A DNA stretch of 53,466 bases from UBA1562 sp041653955 (GTDB lineage: Bacteria; Omnitrophota; Gorgyraeia; Gygaellales; Profunditerraquicolaceae): positions 1 to 53,466 of the forward strand of contig JBAZEH010000007.1 of NCBI GenBank assembly GCA_041653955.1. The letters run 5' to 3'. Below, in pieces: positions 1 through 7,871 of this stretch. Position numbers and translations under genes: made by a program. How positions within the stretch are numbered: the stretch's first letter is position 1; each line of letters begins with the position of its first letter. The notes under the pieces were generated by a model. That model was not told where the DNA came from. It did not search any database and was given only the letters and a program-made list of their open reading frames with translations.

Positions 1-29
1 TAAACAAAGTATAAAAAAGACGGTTTTCT

Positions 30-470
30 TCACTTCCCCGATTCTTTTTCGATGACCTTCTTGAAGATCTTCAGGTTCTCCTGGGAGTGTTTGTTAATAA
101 AACCTTCTACTTGCTCGTCGCTGAACTTGGCTTTGTCATCCATGGAAAAATGCTGTATCCAGGCCATCTCTACGCCATCGGGCTTAGGCGTATAAAGCCA
201 GATGATCTTCATATATTTAAAAGGAAATTTCGGCTCTTCCCTTTCGGCGTAAGCGAGATATTTATCTTTCAATAAGATGCGCCAGGACTGCCATGATTTA
301 TCCTCATCATCCGTCAGCTTGAAAGTTATCTTATTGCCGTCTTTGCTTACGACTTCGGCTTTCTTATACTCCGTGCCGAACAATTCTGTCCAGCGGGGAA
401 TATCATTAGAGATATCGAATATTAGTTCATACGGCGCGTTAATTAATATAGAATTGCTTGTATGGCCCAT
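30..470 (-). CDS. SRPBCC-family polyketide aromatase/cyclase
   Basis: The 146-residue protein has the layout of START/Bet v1-like (SRPBCC) polyketide cyclases: an N-terminal strand with INAPYELIFDISNDIPRW, then alternating strands, and a long C-terminal amphipathic helix (about 115-143). Family members of TcmN or WhiE-ORFVI type bind a poly-beta-ketone in their cavity and guide ring closure. It is the last gene seen in the ketosynthase operon, two bases after the cupin gene, so I infer that it acts on the product of the KS/CLF pair. The fold class is fairly secure. The substrate is inference; an unrelated lipid-binding SRPBCC role is the main alternative. The operon may continue left of the window. 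Confidence 0.8.
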   Translation of the reverse strand: MGHTSNSILINAPYELIFDISNDIPRWTELFGTEYKKAEVVSKDGNKITFKLTDDEDKSWQSWRILLKDKYLAYAEREEPKFPFKYMKIIWLYTPKPDGVEMAWIQHFSMDDKAKFSDEQVEGFINKHSQENLKIFKKVIEKESGK

Positions 471-472
471 CG

Positions 473-799
473 CTAACCTCCCTCTTTACCGAAAAGGCTC
501 AAAAGTATAGCCAGATCTTCTTTAGCGCTTAATGAATGCGGCGCATCCGCGGGCATAAAAATAAATACCCCGGGCTCCATCTTGATCTTTTTACCCTTTA
601 AAATAAATATACCCTTGCCTTTTAAGACAGTGACCGCTGCCTCGCGGGTCGAAGTATGCTCGGATATAGCGCTTCCTTTTGCCAGGCACATAAGGGTATG
701 GTTTGATACATCTGTTTTGACCAACACCTTGCTGAAGACCCCCTCGCCGGGGAACTCCATCATTTTATACAAATCTTTTACAAGCGGCATAATCTTCAT
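473..799 (-). CDS. Small cupin protein, TcmJ/WhiE-ORFII-like
   Basis: This is a single-domain cupin of 108 residues. Motif 1 shows His48 and a Glu near 53 followed by VLKGKGIF, and motif 2 is GVFIFMPADAPHSL with His88, so a metal site with fewer ligands than a classical germin is possible. A longer reading frame exists upstream, but the ATG at 799 forms an ATGA overlap with the stop of the preceding cyclase gene and is the likely start. Small cupins act as accessory cyclases or fidelity factors in aromatic polyketide pathways. The neighbours (SRPBCC protein, ACP, KS/CLF) favour that role. Another cupin function, such as an isomerase or binding protein, cannot be excluded. Confidence 0.75.
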   Translation of the reverse strand: MKIMPLVKDLYKMMEFPGEGVFSKVLVKTDVSNHTLMCLAKGSAISEHTSTREAAVTVLKGKGIFILKGKKIKMEPGVFIFMPADAPHSLSAKEDLAILLSLFGKEGG

Positions 800-1611
800 T
801 TCTGTTCTAATATCCCAACGACCCTGGCCCAGGCAGCTCCGGTCTGCCTTATTCGCACCGGAAAACATATGATCTTAAAACCATGGCCCGGAAGTTTCCC
901 GAGGTTGCTCAAACGTTCTATATGGACAAATTCCCTTTTTCTCCCATGGAAATGCGCCGGGTATAATTTCTTAGGGTCCTTTGTCCTCATGAATTCAGAG
1001 AGCATGAATCTGTACGGCCGGTCGATACCCATAGTGTCCACACCAAAGACATTTATCCCTTTATCCAAAAGATAATCTATAGCTGACGGGTCTACTCCGG
1101 GATAATCGCTGAAATATTTCGGTGTGCCGTAAAGTTTATCCGCTCCGGTAAAAAGGAGCACGATATCCGCCGGCTTAATCCTATAATTCATCTTCTTTAA
1201 ACCGCTGTCTATATCGCGGCCGGTTATCAGTTCATTGGGTTTCTTATGGGTGAGGTCTATTCTTACTCCGTCGGAATAGCACCATTCAAGGGGAATCTCA
1301 TCCGCAGTTTTAGAGGGACGGTTCTCTGACTTTGAGCCGTAGTGGAATGAATAATCAAGGTGGGTGCCGATATGCACCGGCGCATGTACTATTTCAAGAG
1401 AAAGGAACTCTTCGTCCGGAAGCTCTTCCTTACGCACGATACGTTTACCTAGCGCGTATTGCAACTTCCCTAAAAAACTCTTGCCCATGATAACACGGTT
1501 GAATTTATCAACCCCCGCCTTATGGCTTACGCGTTCAATCTCAACGCGGTGCACCTCAAAGGCCTCTTCATCAATAGGCAAGCTTAGATCGACTATCTTC
1601 ATGGCCGGCAC
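796..1611 (-). CDS. PF04199 'cyclase'-family hydrolase (kynurenine formamidase-like)
   Basis: The protein carries the family metal motif HxGTHxDxxxH as HIGTHLDYSFH (His80, His84, Asp86, His90), and the typical C-terminal stretch GAAWARVVGILE. The usual Pro in the motif is replaced by Ser. Family members are zinc- or manganese-dependent amidohydrolases such as kynurenine formamidase, and others sit in antibiotic clusters as putative cyclases. At 271 residues it is slightly longer than formamidases. Start choice: GTG at 1611 lies directly after the ACP stop; ATG at 1602 (MKIVDLSLPI) fits the family N-terminus equally well. In this operon I infer hydrolysis or cyclisation of an ACP-bound intermediate or its release. 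Confidence 0.8.
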   Translation of the reverse strand: MPAMKIVDLSLPIDEEAFEVHRVEIERVSHKAGVDKFNRVIMGKSFLGKLQYALGKRIVRKEELPDEEFLSLEIVHAPVHIGTHLDYSFHYGSKSENRPSKTADEIPLEWCYSDGVRIDLTHKKPNELITGRDIDSGLKKMNYRIKPADIVLLFTGADKLYGTPKYFSDYPGVDPSAIDYLLDKGINVFGVDTMGIDRPYRFMLSEFMRTKDPKKLYPAHFHGRKREFVHIERLSNLGKLPGHGFKIICFPVRIRQTGAAWARVVGILEQK

Positions 1612-1612
1612 T

Positions 1613-1849
1613 TTATTTAGTTATCTTGGATCGGAGAACCTGCTCAATATCGTTCAGCGTAGAAAACTTGGTTATCTCTTTCGGGTTCAGCTTAACGCCA
1701 AATTCCTTCTCCAACCCGATAACTGTCTCTACCATCTCGGTAGAATCAACCCCTATACCGTCGTATAGTTTAACATCATCTTTAAGCTCTTCCGGCTTTA
1801 CTTTTAATAACTTAACTAAAGAATTCCTTATCTGTTCTTTTAATTCCAT
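1613..1849 (-). CDS. Acyl carrier protein of the PKS-like operon
   Basis: The 78-residue protein is the size of a stand-alone ACP. It contains GVDSTEMVE, where Ser36 is the expected 4'-phosphopantetheine site (DSL in most ACPs, DST here), followed by the acidic recognition helix and LEKEFGVKLNPKEI. It would carry the growing acyl or poly-ketone chain between the ketosynthase pair and the tailoring enzymes. It is separated from the upstream radical SAM gene by a hairpin of the REP-like type, and the cyclase gene follows within two bases. No phosphopantetheinyl transferase or malonyl transferase is visible in the window, so these would come from elsewhere in the genome. Confidence 0.92.
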   Translation of the reverse strand: MELKEQIRNSLVKLLKVKPEELKDDVKLYDGIGVDSTEMVETVIGLEKEFGVKLNPKEITKFSTLNDIEQVLRSKITK

Positions 1850-1866
1850 CGCTATCCCTCCGTTTG

Positions 1867-1902
1867 AGGGACACCCCTTCTGATAAAGCTAAGGGTGTCC
1901 CT
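1867..1902. repeat. REP-like palindrome A (AGGGACACCC arms)
   Basis: A perfect 10-bp inverted repeat (AGGGACACCC / GGGTGTCCCT) encloses a 16-nt loop; with one bulge the stem extends by two more pairs. The right arm supplies the TAG stop codon of the radical SAM gene. It shares the AGGGAC(AC) end with a second palindrome on the other side of the same gene. There is no T-tract, so it does not look like an intrinsic terminator. REP/RAYT-type palindromes and mRNA processing hairpins look like this. Confidence 0.7.
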
Positions 1903-3361
1903 AAATATGGACTTCACCTTTGGTTGCCCCGGCTTCCCATTTGCCCACCCCGGACATCACATCCTGGAAGCATAACTTGGCAAGCGGATCAAAATTACTC
2001 TCCATTATCCGGTTGATCCTGCCGGGCTTGGAAAAGAACTCCCGCATGCACCATGAACCTAAACGCCCCAGGTCTTCAACCGAAAGATGGTCGGTAGGTA
2101 TAACCGGGTGCAGAAAATCCCAGGTGCTGAAATCAACCTTCTTGGGGTCTATGAAATTTTTCTTAAGCGCTATCCTCCAGATAGGGGAATTAGGAGCGGG
2201 GGTCACATAACCTATCCATAAGACATCAGGATCGGCCTCATCGGCAAACTCAAACCTCTGCTTGATTATCGCCTCCGTATCATGATCAAAACCGATCATG
2301 ATATCGGCAACGATAGCTATATCGTGCCTGCGCAATATCTCTATGGTCTTTTTGATCTGTTCTATGGTAGTCCCCTTGGCTATCTTCTTTAATTCCTCCT
2401 GCGTGGTAACTTCAATGCCGAAAACCCCCATAAACAGGCCCGACTCTTTCATCAACGGCAATATATGCTCGCAATTCACCCAATCCACAGCCCTGCCTAA
2501 AGATACCCATTTAATCGGGATATCCTTCTTTAGCTTTAATTCACAGAACCTCTTCACTCTTTCAGGGTCTACATTAAAATTATCATCCTGGATGACTACC
2601 ACTTTCACGCCGTATTTATTATGCAGCAACTCAAGTTCTTCAATAACCCGCTCCGGGGATTTTGCCCGCCATTTCAGGAAATCAGAGGGGTGGCGCGGGT
2701 CAAACTGGTCCCATTCATAGCAGAATGTGCAGGCAGAAGGGCATCCCCGCGAAGTGATCATATCCACGAACGGCTTCCAATATGTGTGGCCTACATACTT
2801 ATCCATAGGAAAAAGATCATATGCCGGGAGCGGGAGTTTATCTAAATCAGTCATCAACACCTTGTGGGGGCCCATAACGGCCTTGCCGTCAATGCGCGAG
2901 GTGACTCCGGCAACCGCGGATAAGTCTTTCTTTTTATCTATTGCCTCTATCAGGTCCGCGAAGGACTCCTCCTCTCCCATAACCACAAAATCAACTGCAG
3001 GATTCTCTTCCAGGGTCGGCACGGGCATAGCCGAATACCACAACCCGCCCAGGATTATCTTCACGCCAGGGAGCGCCTCTTTTATCTTTTGCGCCGCTTC
3101 TTTGAAATGGCGCAGGACACCATAACCGCCGTAGCCGTGTATCTGTTCGCCCATAACCACGATATCCGGGTTAGCGGCTTTAACCTGCTCAATAAGCTCA
3201 TTCATCGGTATCTCAAGGGCCCTGCCGTCGATAACCGCGACATCCTTGTATCCCCGCTCCCGCACAAAGCTCGCCCAATGCGCGTACAGTTGATTCGGAG
3301 ACCTGTGAATACCGTGCGTTGCCCACGCGCCTACCTTGGGCATCACAAATAAAATCTTCAT
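1901..3361 (-). CDS. B12-binding-domain radical SAM enzyme (BchE-like class)
   Basis: The N-terminal part (about 1-150) has a Rossmann-like B12-binding fold, with strands such as MKILFVMPKV, PDIVVMGEQ and VKIILGG, followed by the inter-domain stretch DLDKLPLPAYDLFP. The radical SAM core begins at about 195 with the cluster motif CxxxCxxC (Cys207, Cys211, Cys214). The strict DxHxxG cobalamin motif is not evident, so base-off B12 binding is uncertain. Relatives catalyse methylation, ring closure or other radical chemistry. The gene lies between the chain-length-factor gene and the ACP, with palindromes at both ends, and is probably a tailoring enzyme of the polyketide-like product. The specific reaction cannot be read from sequence. 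Confidence 0.88.
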   Translation of the reverse strand: MKILFVMPKVGAWATHGIHRSPNQLYAHWASFVRERGYKDVAVIDGRALEIPMNELIEQVKAANPDIVVMGEQIHGYGGYGVLRHFKEAAQKIKEALPGVKIILGGLWYSAMPVPTLEENPAVDFVVMGEEESFADLIEAIDKKKDLSAVAGVTSRIDGKAVMGPHKVLMTDLDKLPLPAYDLFPMDKYVGHTYWKPFVDMITSRGCPSACTFCYEWDQFDPRHPSDFLKWRAKSPERVIEELELLHNKYGVKVVVIQDDNFNVDPERVKRFCELKLKKDIPIKWVSLGRAVDWVNCEHILPLMKESGLFMGVFGIEVTTQEELKKIAKGTTIEQIKKTIEILRRHDIAIVADIMIGFDHDTEAIIKQRFEFADEADPDVLWIGYVTPAPNSPIWRIALKKNFIDPKKVDFSTWDFLHPVIPTDHLSVEDLGRLGSWCMREFFSKPGRINRIMESNFDPLAKLCFQDVMSGVGKWEAGATKGEVHI

Positions 3362-3375
3362 TTCTACCTCCGATA

Positions 3376-3411
3376 AGGGACACTTCTCCGATTGGCTGAA
3401 GAACCGTCCCT
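3376..3411. repeat. REP-like palindrome B (AGGGAC...GTCCCT)
   Basis: An imperfect 36-nt palindrome has outer arms AGGGAC/GTCCCT and an inner TTCT/AGAA pairing around the loop. The right arm supplies the TAG stop of the upstream chain-length-factor-like gene, exactly as palindrome A does for the radical SAM gene. Shared outer sequence and placement suggest two copies of one repeat family rather than chance hairpins. Confidence 0.6.
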
Positions 3412-4639
3412 ATTGTTTTTCTACTACCAGCGCTGAATTTATCCCGCCTCTGCCGCGGGATATGATCAAGGCTTTATTTATCTTATGTTCCCTGGCTTCC
3501 TTAGCAATATAGTTCAAACCCGAAACAGCCGGTTCATCCAAATTGACCGTGGGAGGCACCAGATCATTCTCCATCGCCAGAATAGCGATAACCAGATCTA
3601 TGGCGCCCGAAGCCCCCAGCAGATTACCGAACATGGATTTGGGGCAGCTTACCGGGATATCTTTCAACTTGCCCTTAAACACGCTCTTTAGCGCCTTAAC
3701 CTCCGAATCATCCCAGATATCCACGGCCAAGCCGTCTAAACTGATATAATCTATTTCATCGGGTTTTATCCCGGCATCATCCAGGGCTATCCTGATCGCC
3801 CGTGATAACTGAAGGCCGTCTGAAGCAGGCTCTATCCTGTCTCTTCCGTCGCAGCTTGTGCCATATCCGGATATATAAGCCATTATCTTCGCTCCGCGTT
3901 TTGATGCCCGCCCTATCGGCTCCATCACCACAATACCTGCCCCTTCCCCGATGACAAAACCTCCGCGTTTTCTGTCAAATGGCCTGTACGCGGCCTCGGG
4001 ATGTTCGTTATCAACAGATAATCCGCCGTATGTATTGCAGCAAAGTAACGCGTAAGGGGTAACCGGGGCTTCCATGCCCCCTGCCAATATCATATTCAGC
4101 TTGCCTTTATTCAGGGTCTTACGCGCATATCCTATGGCCTCAAGGGAACTCGCGCGGTCTGCCACTACGGTTTTGCTGAAACCCTTTATCCCGTAATAAA
4201 TAGATACCTGCCCTTGCGGAGCAGCAGGGAACCACGCCGAGGCCATATAGGGGGAAACCCCTTCGCGGCCTTCTATGTAAAGATCACGCAGTTCTGTCTC
4301 GGCATAAAGCCATCCTCCGATAGCATTACCTAAAAATATGCCTACCAGGTTAGGGTCCTCTTTTTTAATATCCAACCCGGAATCCTGCAAGGCAAGTTCC
4401 GCGGCAATAAGCGCCATATGAGAAAAGGCATCTATCTTCTTTAAAACCCTCTCGGAGACATGTGTATATTTCTCCAGGTCGTCTATCTGGCCGGCGATAT
4501 GCGAAGGGTATCTTTCGGAATCAAAGCGGGTGATCTTCTTTATGAAGGACCTGCCGGATTTTATGTTCGCCCAGAACTGCCTGCGGCCTATACCCGAAGG
4601 CGCGACTACCCCTAAACCGGTAACAGCAACTTTTTCCAT
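3410..4639 (-). CDS. Chain-length-factor-like ketosynthase beta (catalytic triad lost)
   Basis: The whole 409-residue FabF-type thiolase fold is recognisable (VAVTGLGVVAPSGIG at the start, GGFVIGEGAGIVVME at about 226-240). All three catalytic positions are replaced: the nucleophile Cys by Arg162 (VVADRASSLEAIG), the first His by Asp302 (YISLDGLAV) and the second His by Asn339 (KSMFGNLLG). The active-site Lys334 is kept. Classical type II PKS chain-length factors also lose the Cys, usually to Gln. The gene follows the active ketosynthase after seven bases, the normal order for a KS/CLF heterodimer. I infer a non-condensing partner that shapes chain length. Its stop codon lies in REP-like palindrome B. 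Confidence 0.9.
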   Translation of the reverse strand: MEKVAVTGLGVVAPSGIGRRQFWANIKSGRSFIKKITRFDSERYPSHIAGQIDDLEKYTHVSERVLKKIDAFSHMALIAAELALQDSGLDIKKEDPNLVGIFLGNAIGGWLYAETELRDLYIEGREGVSPYMASAWFPAAPQGQVSIYYGIKGFSKTVVADRASSLEAIGYARKTLNKGKLNMILAGGMEAPVTPYALLCCNTYGGLSVDNEHPEAAYRPFDRKRGGFVIGEGAGIVVMEPIGRASKRGAKIMAYISGYGTSCDGRDRIEPASDGLQLSRAIRIALDDAGIKPDEIDYISLDGLAVDIWDDSEVKALKSVFKGKLKDIPVSCPKSMFGNLLGASGAIDLVIAILAMENDLVPPTVNLDEPAVSGLNYIAKEAREHKINKALIISRGRGGINSALVVEKQ

Positions 4640-4646
4640 AATCGCC

Positions 4647-5903
4647 TCAAAAACGTTTAATAACTAAAGATGAATGTATGCCGGAAAAACCGCTTGATGT
4701 CTTAAGTATGGTATTTACCTTCTTTTCCCTGGCGACATTAGGGATATAATCCATATCGCATAAAGGGTCCTTCTCCTCCTGGTTTATCGTAGGCGGAAGG
4801 ATATTCTTTGCAAAGATCATAGAGCATACCACAAGCTCAACCGCGTTAGCCGCCGCCAGAGGATGCCCGATCATGGACTTAAATGAGCTTGCCGGCAGTT
4901 TATAGGCATAATCCCCAAAAACCATCTTATAGGCGGAGGTCTCAAATATATCATTCATGCGCGTTGATGAACCATGGGCATTTATATAATCTACCTGGGT
5001 AGGTTTTATATCCGCGTCTTCAAGCGCGAGTTTTATACAGCTTGCCATTGCCCCTCCGTCGGAAGGTAAATCCGTCATATGAAAGGCATTGCAGCTTGTG
5101 CCGAAACCAACCACTTCCGCGTAAATATGCGCATTGCGTTTGAGCGCGTGATTAAGCTCTTCAAGTATCAATATCCCGGCGCCCTCTGAAAGCACAAACC
5201 CGTCGCGTTTCTTATCAAATGGGCGGCTTGCCCCTTGCGGGTCATCATTATGGCATGAGAGCACATTAACGACATCAAACGCCCCGAATGTAACCGGGGT
5301 TATCGGTGCCTCCGCTGCCCCCGAGAACATTATATCCTGGCGCCCGTCCTGTATCACCTCCATGGCAAAACCGAGAGAATCTGTCCCGGCGGTGCACCCC
5401 GTAGAAATAGTATTGCATATACCGTTAAATTTATATCTTGATGATATTTCAATAGAAGGCGTATTGAACATGGCGGCGTCATACAGGTCCGGCCTTACCT
5501 TAGAAGGATCAATAGGATTTTTCCCGTCTTCAGTAACCAGGGCGAACTCCTCCTCCATATATTTGGTGCCGCAGATCGCGTTAGCAAGGGATACGCCGAT
5601 ACGCTCCGGGTCCTCTTTAGATAATTCCAGGCCGCTGTCCTTTAAAGCCATATCCGCGCATACTACCCCGAACTGCACGTATCTATCCATACGCATTACT
5701 TCCTCATGCGTAAGCCCCAGCTTAAAGGGGTCAAAATCCCTCACCTCGGCCGCTATCCTGGTATTGAACAAAGAGACATCAAAACCGTCCACCAGCCTGA
5801 CGGCGGACTTACCCGAAGACATCCCCTTCCATACATTATCTTTGCCTATACCGTTAGGCGAGACCACTCCAAGGCCGGTAATAACCACTCTTCTTTTGCT
5901 CAT
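4647..5903 (-). CDS. Beta-ketoacyl synthase (KS alpha, FabF/type II PKS type)
   Basis: This condensing enzyme has the complete Cys-His-His triad: Cys170 in STGCTAGTDS, His310 in NAHGSST and His347 in IGHPLAA, with Lys342 before it. Its 418 residues match FabF (about 412). It would perform decarboxylative Claisen condensation of malonyl-ACP with an acyl chain. Pairing with the triad-less partner gene immediately downstream points to a KS/CLF heterodimer of type II PKS or aryl-polyene kind rather than the housekeeping FabF. The GC(T/S)AG nucleophile elbow is shared by both groups. It begins two bases after the tandem TIGR04076-type gene. Confidence 0.93.
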   Translation of the reverse strand: MSKRRVVITGLGVVSPNGIGKDNVWKGMSSGKSAVRLVDGFDVSLFNTRIAAEVRDFDPFKLGLTHEEVMRMDRYVQFGVVCADMALKDSGLELSKEDPERIGVSLANAICGTKYMEEEFALVTEDGKNPIDPSKVRPDLYDAAMFNTPSIEISSRYKFNGICNTISTGCTAGTDSLGFAMEVIQDGRQDIMFSGAAEAPITPVTFGAFDVVNVLSCHNDDPQGASRPFDKKRDGFVLSEGAGILILEELNHALKRNAHIYAEVVGFGTSCNAFHMTDLPSDGGAMASCIKLALEDADIKPTQVDYINAHGSSTRMNDIFETSAYKMVFGDYAYKLPASSFKSMIGHPLAAANAVELVVCSMIFAKNILPPTINQEEKDPLCDMDYIPNVAREKKVNTILKTSSGFSGIHSSLVIKRF

Positions 5904-5905
5904 CT

Positions 5906-6508
5906 TTATTCCTTTTTATCTTCCCCTATCCGCGTCACCTTAAAGACTATATTCCCTCCGTCGGGGCAGGTGACCGTATCTATGGAATCCGGATCTTTCA
6001 TAAAGAAAAACTTAGCCCCGAAGTTGAGGGCGAATAGCGCAGGGAAAGCAGTATGGAAAGCCGCGCCGCAGAAACCGGGTATGCATTTCAGCCCTTGCGT
6101 TTCCCATTTATCGCCTATTTTATAGCCAAAGGCGCATTTACCTTTTGCCTTGACTACTTCAATCACCATCTTCTTGGGATTAGGGCCCTTGAAATTAACG
6201 TCTTTAGGCAAACTCTCTACTTTACCCTCTTTATCCAGTATCTCCGCCTTAAACTCCAGTTTTCCTCCGTCAGGGCAGGTAACCAGGAGTGAACGCTGGT
6301 TATCCCTGAAAGGGAACTTCGCCCCGAAACTTAGGGCGTATATGACCGGGAAAAGCGCGTGGGCAAGGCCAAGGCAGAAAAACTCCGGCGGATGGGTAAA
6401 ATCTTCCAGGAACAGTTCATCCCCTATCTTATAACCATGGTAGCAATCGCCAAAAACATTGGTTACGGTAAGCTTTAATCCGGGAAAAGGAGAATTTATT
6501 TTAGGCAT
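5906..6508 (-). CDS. Tandem TIGR04076-type protein
   Basis: The 200 residues are two copies of one roughly 95-residue domain. Each has a Cys-containing strand then GYKIGD (about 26-30 and 129-133), a hydrophobic helix ending in FGAKF (61-65, 163-167) and the signature CPDGG followed by a final strand (78-82 and 181-185). This matches my memory of the TIGR04076 family, normally a single domain of unknown function. The conserved Cys residues could bind metal or a cofactor, but no activity is known. It sits between the reductase and the ketosynthase, so it belongs to the cluster. The family assignment is from memory and the role is unknown. Confidence 0.7.
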   Translation of the reverse strand: MPKINSPFPGLKLTVTNVFGDCYHGYKIGDELFLEDFTHPPEFFCLGLAHALFPVIYALSFGAKFPFRDNQRSLLVTCPDGGKLEFKAEILDKEGKVESLPKDVNFKGPNPKKMVIEVVKAKGKCAFGYKIGDKWETQGLKCIPGFCGAAFHTAFPALFALNFGAKFFFMKDPDSIDTVTCPDGGNIVFKVTRIGEDKKE

Positions 6509-7513
6509 CTAATTGGCCAAACCCTTTGTTTTCCTGAGCAGTTCATCTTTTGTAAAAAACCTTCCCGTCCTCTCTACTTCATGCACCATCTTCACCAGCC
6601 TCTTATTCAGGGGCGCGGCCAGGCCGTTATCTTTTGCCAACCGCACGAACTCACCGTTTATATAATCTATCTCCGAAGGCCTTCCTCTTTTTATACTTTG
6701 CAGTATAGACCCATAAACAGGCTCCCTGCTTAAGCCGGACATAATACCGGAGAATACCTTTGCCGCTTCTTCCCCCGGCATAGAAGTCAATTTAATCAGG
6801 CGCTCCAAAGGAAAATCAGGCAATGATACTAATTTTATACCGCAGCCGGAAACAATATACAGCCCTTCCTTCCATATGGCTATACTTATGCGGCTGATAT
6901 CCGCGTCAGAAAAAGACTCCTGCATACTGGCGCCCAATATCGCTGGTATGCAATTATTGGCGTTGATAAATATCTTCAGGTGTTTCATCCCGCGTATATC
7001 TTCCGTGGATACTACCGGAAAGGCCTTATTCAAAACCTCTGCTATGGCGGGTATCCCGCCGTTATTGCTCCCGAAAGCGCTCCCCATTATCCAGCTGCCT
7101 TCAAAATTATGGACTACGCTGCCCGGTTCAAGCGAGGTAGCGCCAAACATAACTATACTGGATATAATATTCTCCTTCTGGATATAATCCGCCGCTATGG
7201 CATCGGCCCTTATGCCGTTTTGCGTGGTCAATATTGCCGCGCCATCTATGAAGCCCCGGTTCTCTTTTACCGCCGCTTCCAGGTCCTGCGTTTTGGTGGC
7301 CAGTATTGCGAGGTCAGGCCTTAAGGAGAGTCTTTCGGACACTTCCATCTGGATGTTGAATTTATTCCTTACCCCTGATATATGCAGGCCTCTTTTTTTT
7401 ATCGCGTTGACCGAATCTTTACGCCCAATAAGCAATACATCCTGGCCTTTAAATTTAAGGTATCCGGCTACCAGGCTGCCTATTGCCCCGGCGCCTATAA
7501 CAGCTATCTTCAT
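6509..7513 (-). CDS. Ketopantoate reductase (PanE/ApbA)-family oxidoreductase
   Basis: The N-terminal Rossmann domain opens with MKIAVIGAGAIGS (GxGxxG at 7-12), and TQNG at about 97-100 carries the family Asn. The C-terminal helical domain contains the Lys-Asn region HLKIFINANN. Length (334) is typical of the NADPH-dependent 2-dehydropantoate 2-reductase family. No panB or panC lies nearby, and the gene is in the polyketide-like operon, with its start overlapping the upstream stop by four bases. A ketoreductase role on a 2-keto or beta-keto intermediate is therefore plausible, since no SDR-type KR is present. True pantothenate synthesis remains possible. Confidence 0.85.
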   Translation of the reverse strand: MKIAVIGAGAIGSLVAGYLKFKGQDVLLIGRKDSVNAIKKRGLHISGVRNKFNIQMEVSERLSLRPDLAILATKTQDLEAAVKENRGFIDGAAILTTQNGIRADAIAADYIQKENIISSIVMFGATSLEPGSVVHNFEGSWIMGSAFGSNNGGIPAIAEVLNKAFPVVSTEDIRGMKHLKIFINANNCIPAILGASMQESFSDADISRISIAIWKEGLYIVSGCGIKLVSLPDFPLERLIKLTSMPGEEAAKVFSGIMSGLSREPVYGSILQSIKRGRPSEIDYINGEFVRLAKDNGLAAPLNKRLVKMVHEVERTGRFFTKDELLRKTKGLAN

Positions 7514-7782
7514 TTATTATTGTTTCCCCTGGGGAGGCCGTATTTTTTATAATCAAGGCCTGTCTGTTCCATAAGCCTGACCATCATGCTGTAAAAAGGC
7601 GAAGGCACATCGGAAAAGAAGGCATTGACCACATCCTCTTCCTGGACCATCGCGGAGTTACGCGCCTGCGCGATCTCCTCGGACCTTTTACTTACCGCTT
7701 CCTGCGTAATGCGGCGGTGGAATAAAGGTATCTTGGATATCATCGTATCAAATTTTTCTTTAATCTTAGGTTCCCATTCCAT
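7510..7782 (-). CDS. Small helical protein, PCP-reductase-domain-like
   Basis: The sequence MEWEPKIKEKFDTMISKIP, then RR, EE-A and EEDVVNAFF, resembles the small PCP_red domain (PF08369) found at the end of light-independent protochlorophyllide reductase subunits and as stand-alone proteins. The C-terminal part ends in GLDYKKYGLP. An ATG at 7827 gives 105 residues, but the ATG at 7782 has a strong Shine-Dalgarno (AGGGGA, about nine bases upstream), so I use 90 residues. It is the first gene of the cluster. Its stop overlaps the reductase start as ATGA. Function is unknown; a partner of the B12/radical SAM or reductase step is a guess. Confidence 0.6.
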   Translation of the reverse strand: MEWEPKIKEKFDTMISKIPLFHRRITQEAVSKRSEEIAQARNSAMVQEEDVVNAFFSDVPSPFYSMMVRLMEQTGLDYKKYGLPRGNNNK

Positions 7783-7839
7783 GCTTTGTGTTCCCCTGTA
7801 GTGCCCGGCATCTTCGATCCCGTGCATAAGTTCGGCCTT

Positions 7840-7857
7840 ATAGTAAAATTTTACTAT
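7840..7857. promoter_or_regulatory. 18-bp perfect palindrome, candidate operator
   Basis: The element atagtaaaa/ttttactat is perfectly self-complementary. It starts roughly eight bases downstream of the predicted transcription start of the polyketide-like operon, where a bound repressor would block initiation or early elongation. The regulator is unknown; MarR, PadR and GntR-family proteins in general bind such AT-rich palindromes. Confidence 0.6.
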
Positions 7858-7871
7858 TTAAATTTTCTCAT

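Noticed and set aside
3410..4639. Second active ketosynthase
   Set aside because: Cys, His and His are replaced by Arg, Asp and Asn, so it cannot perform the condensing reaction.
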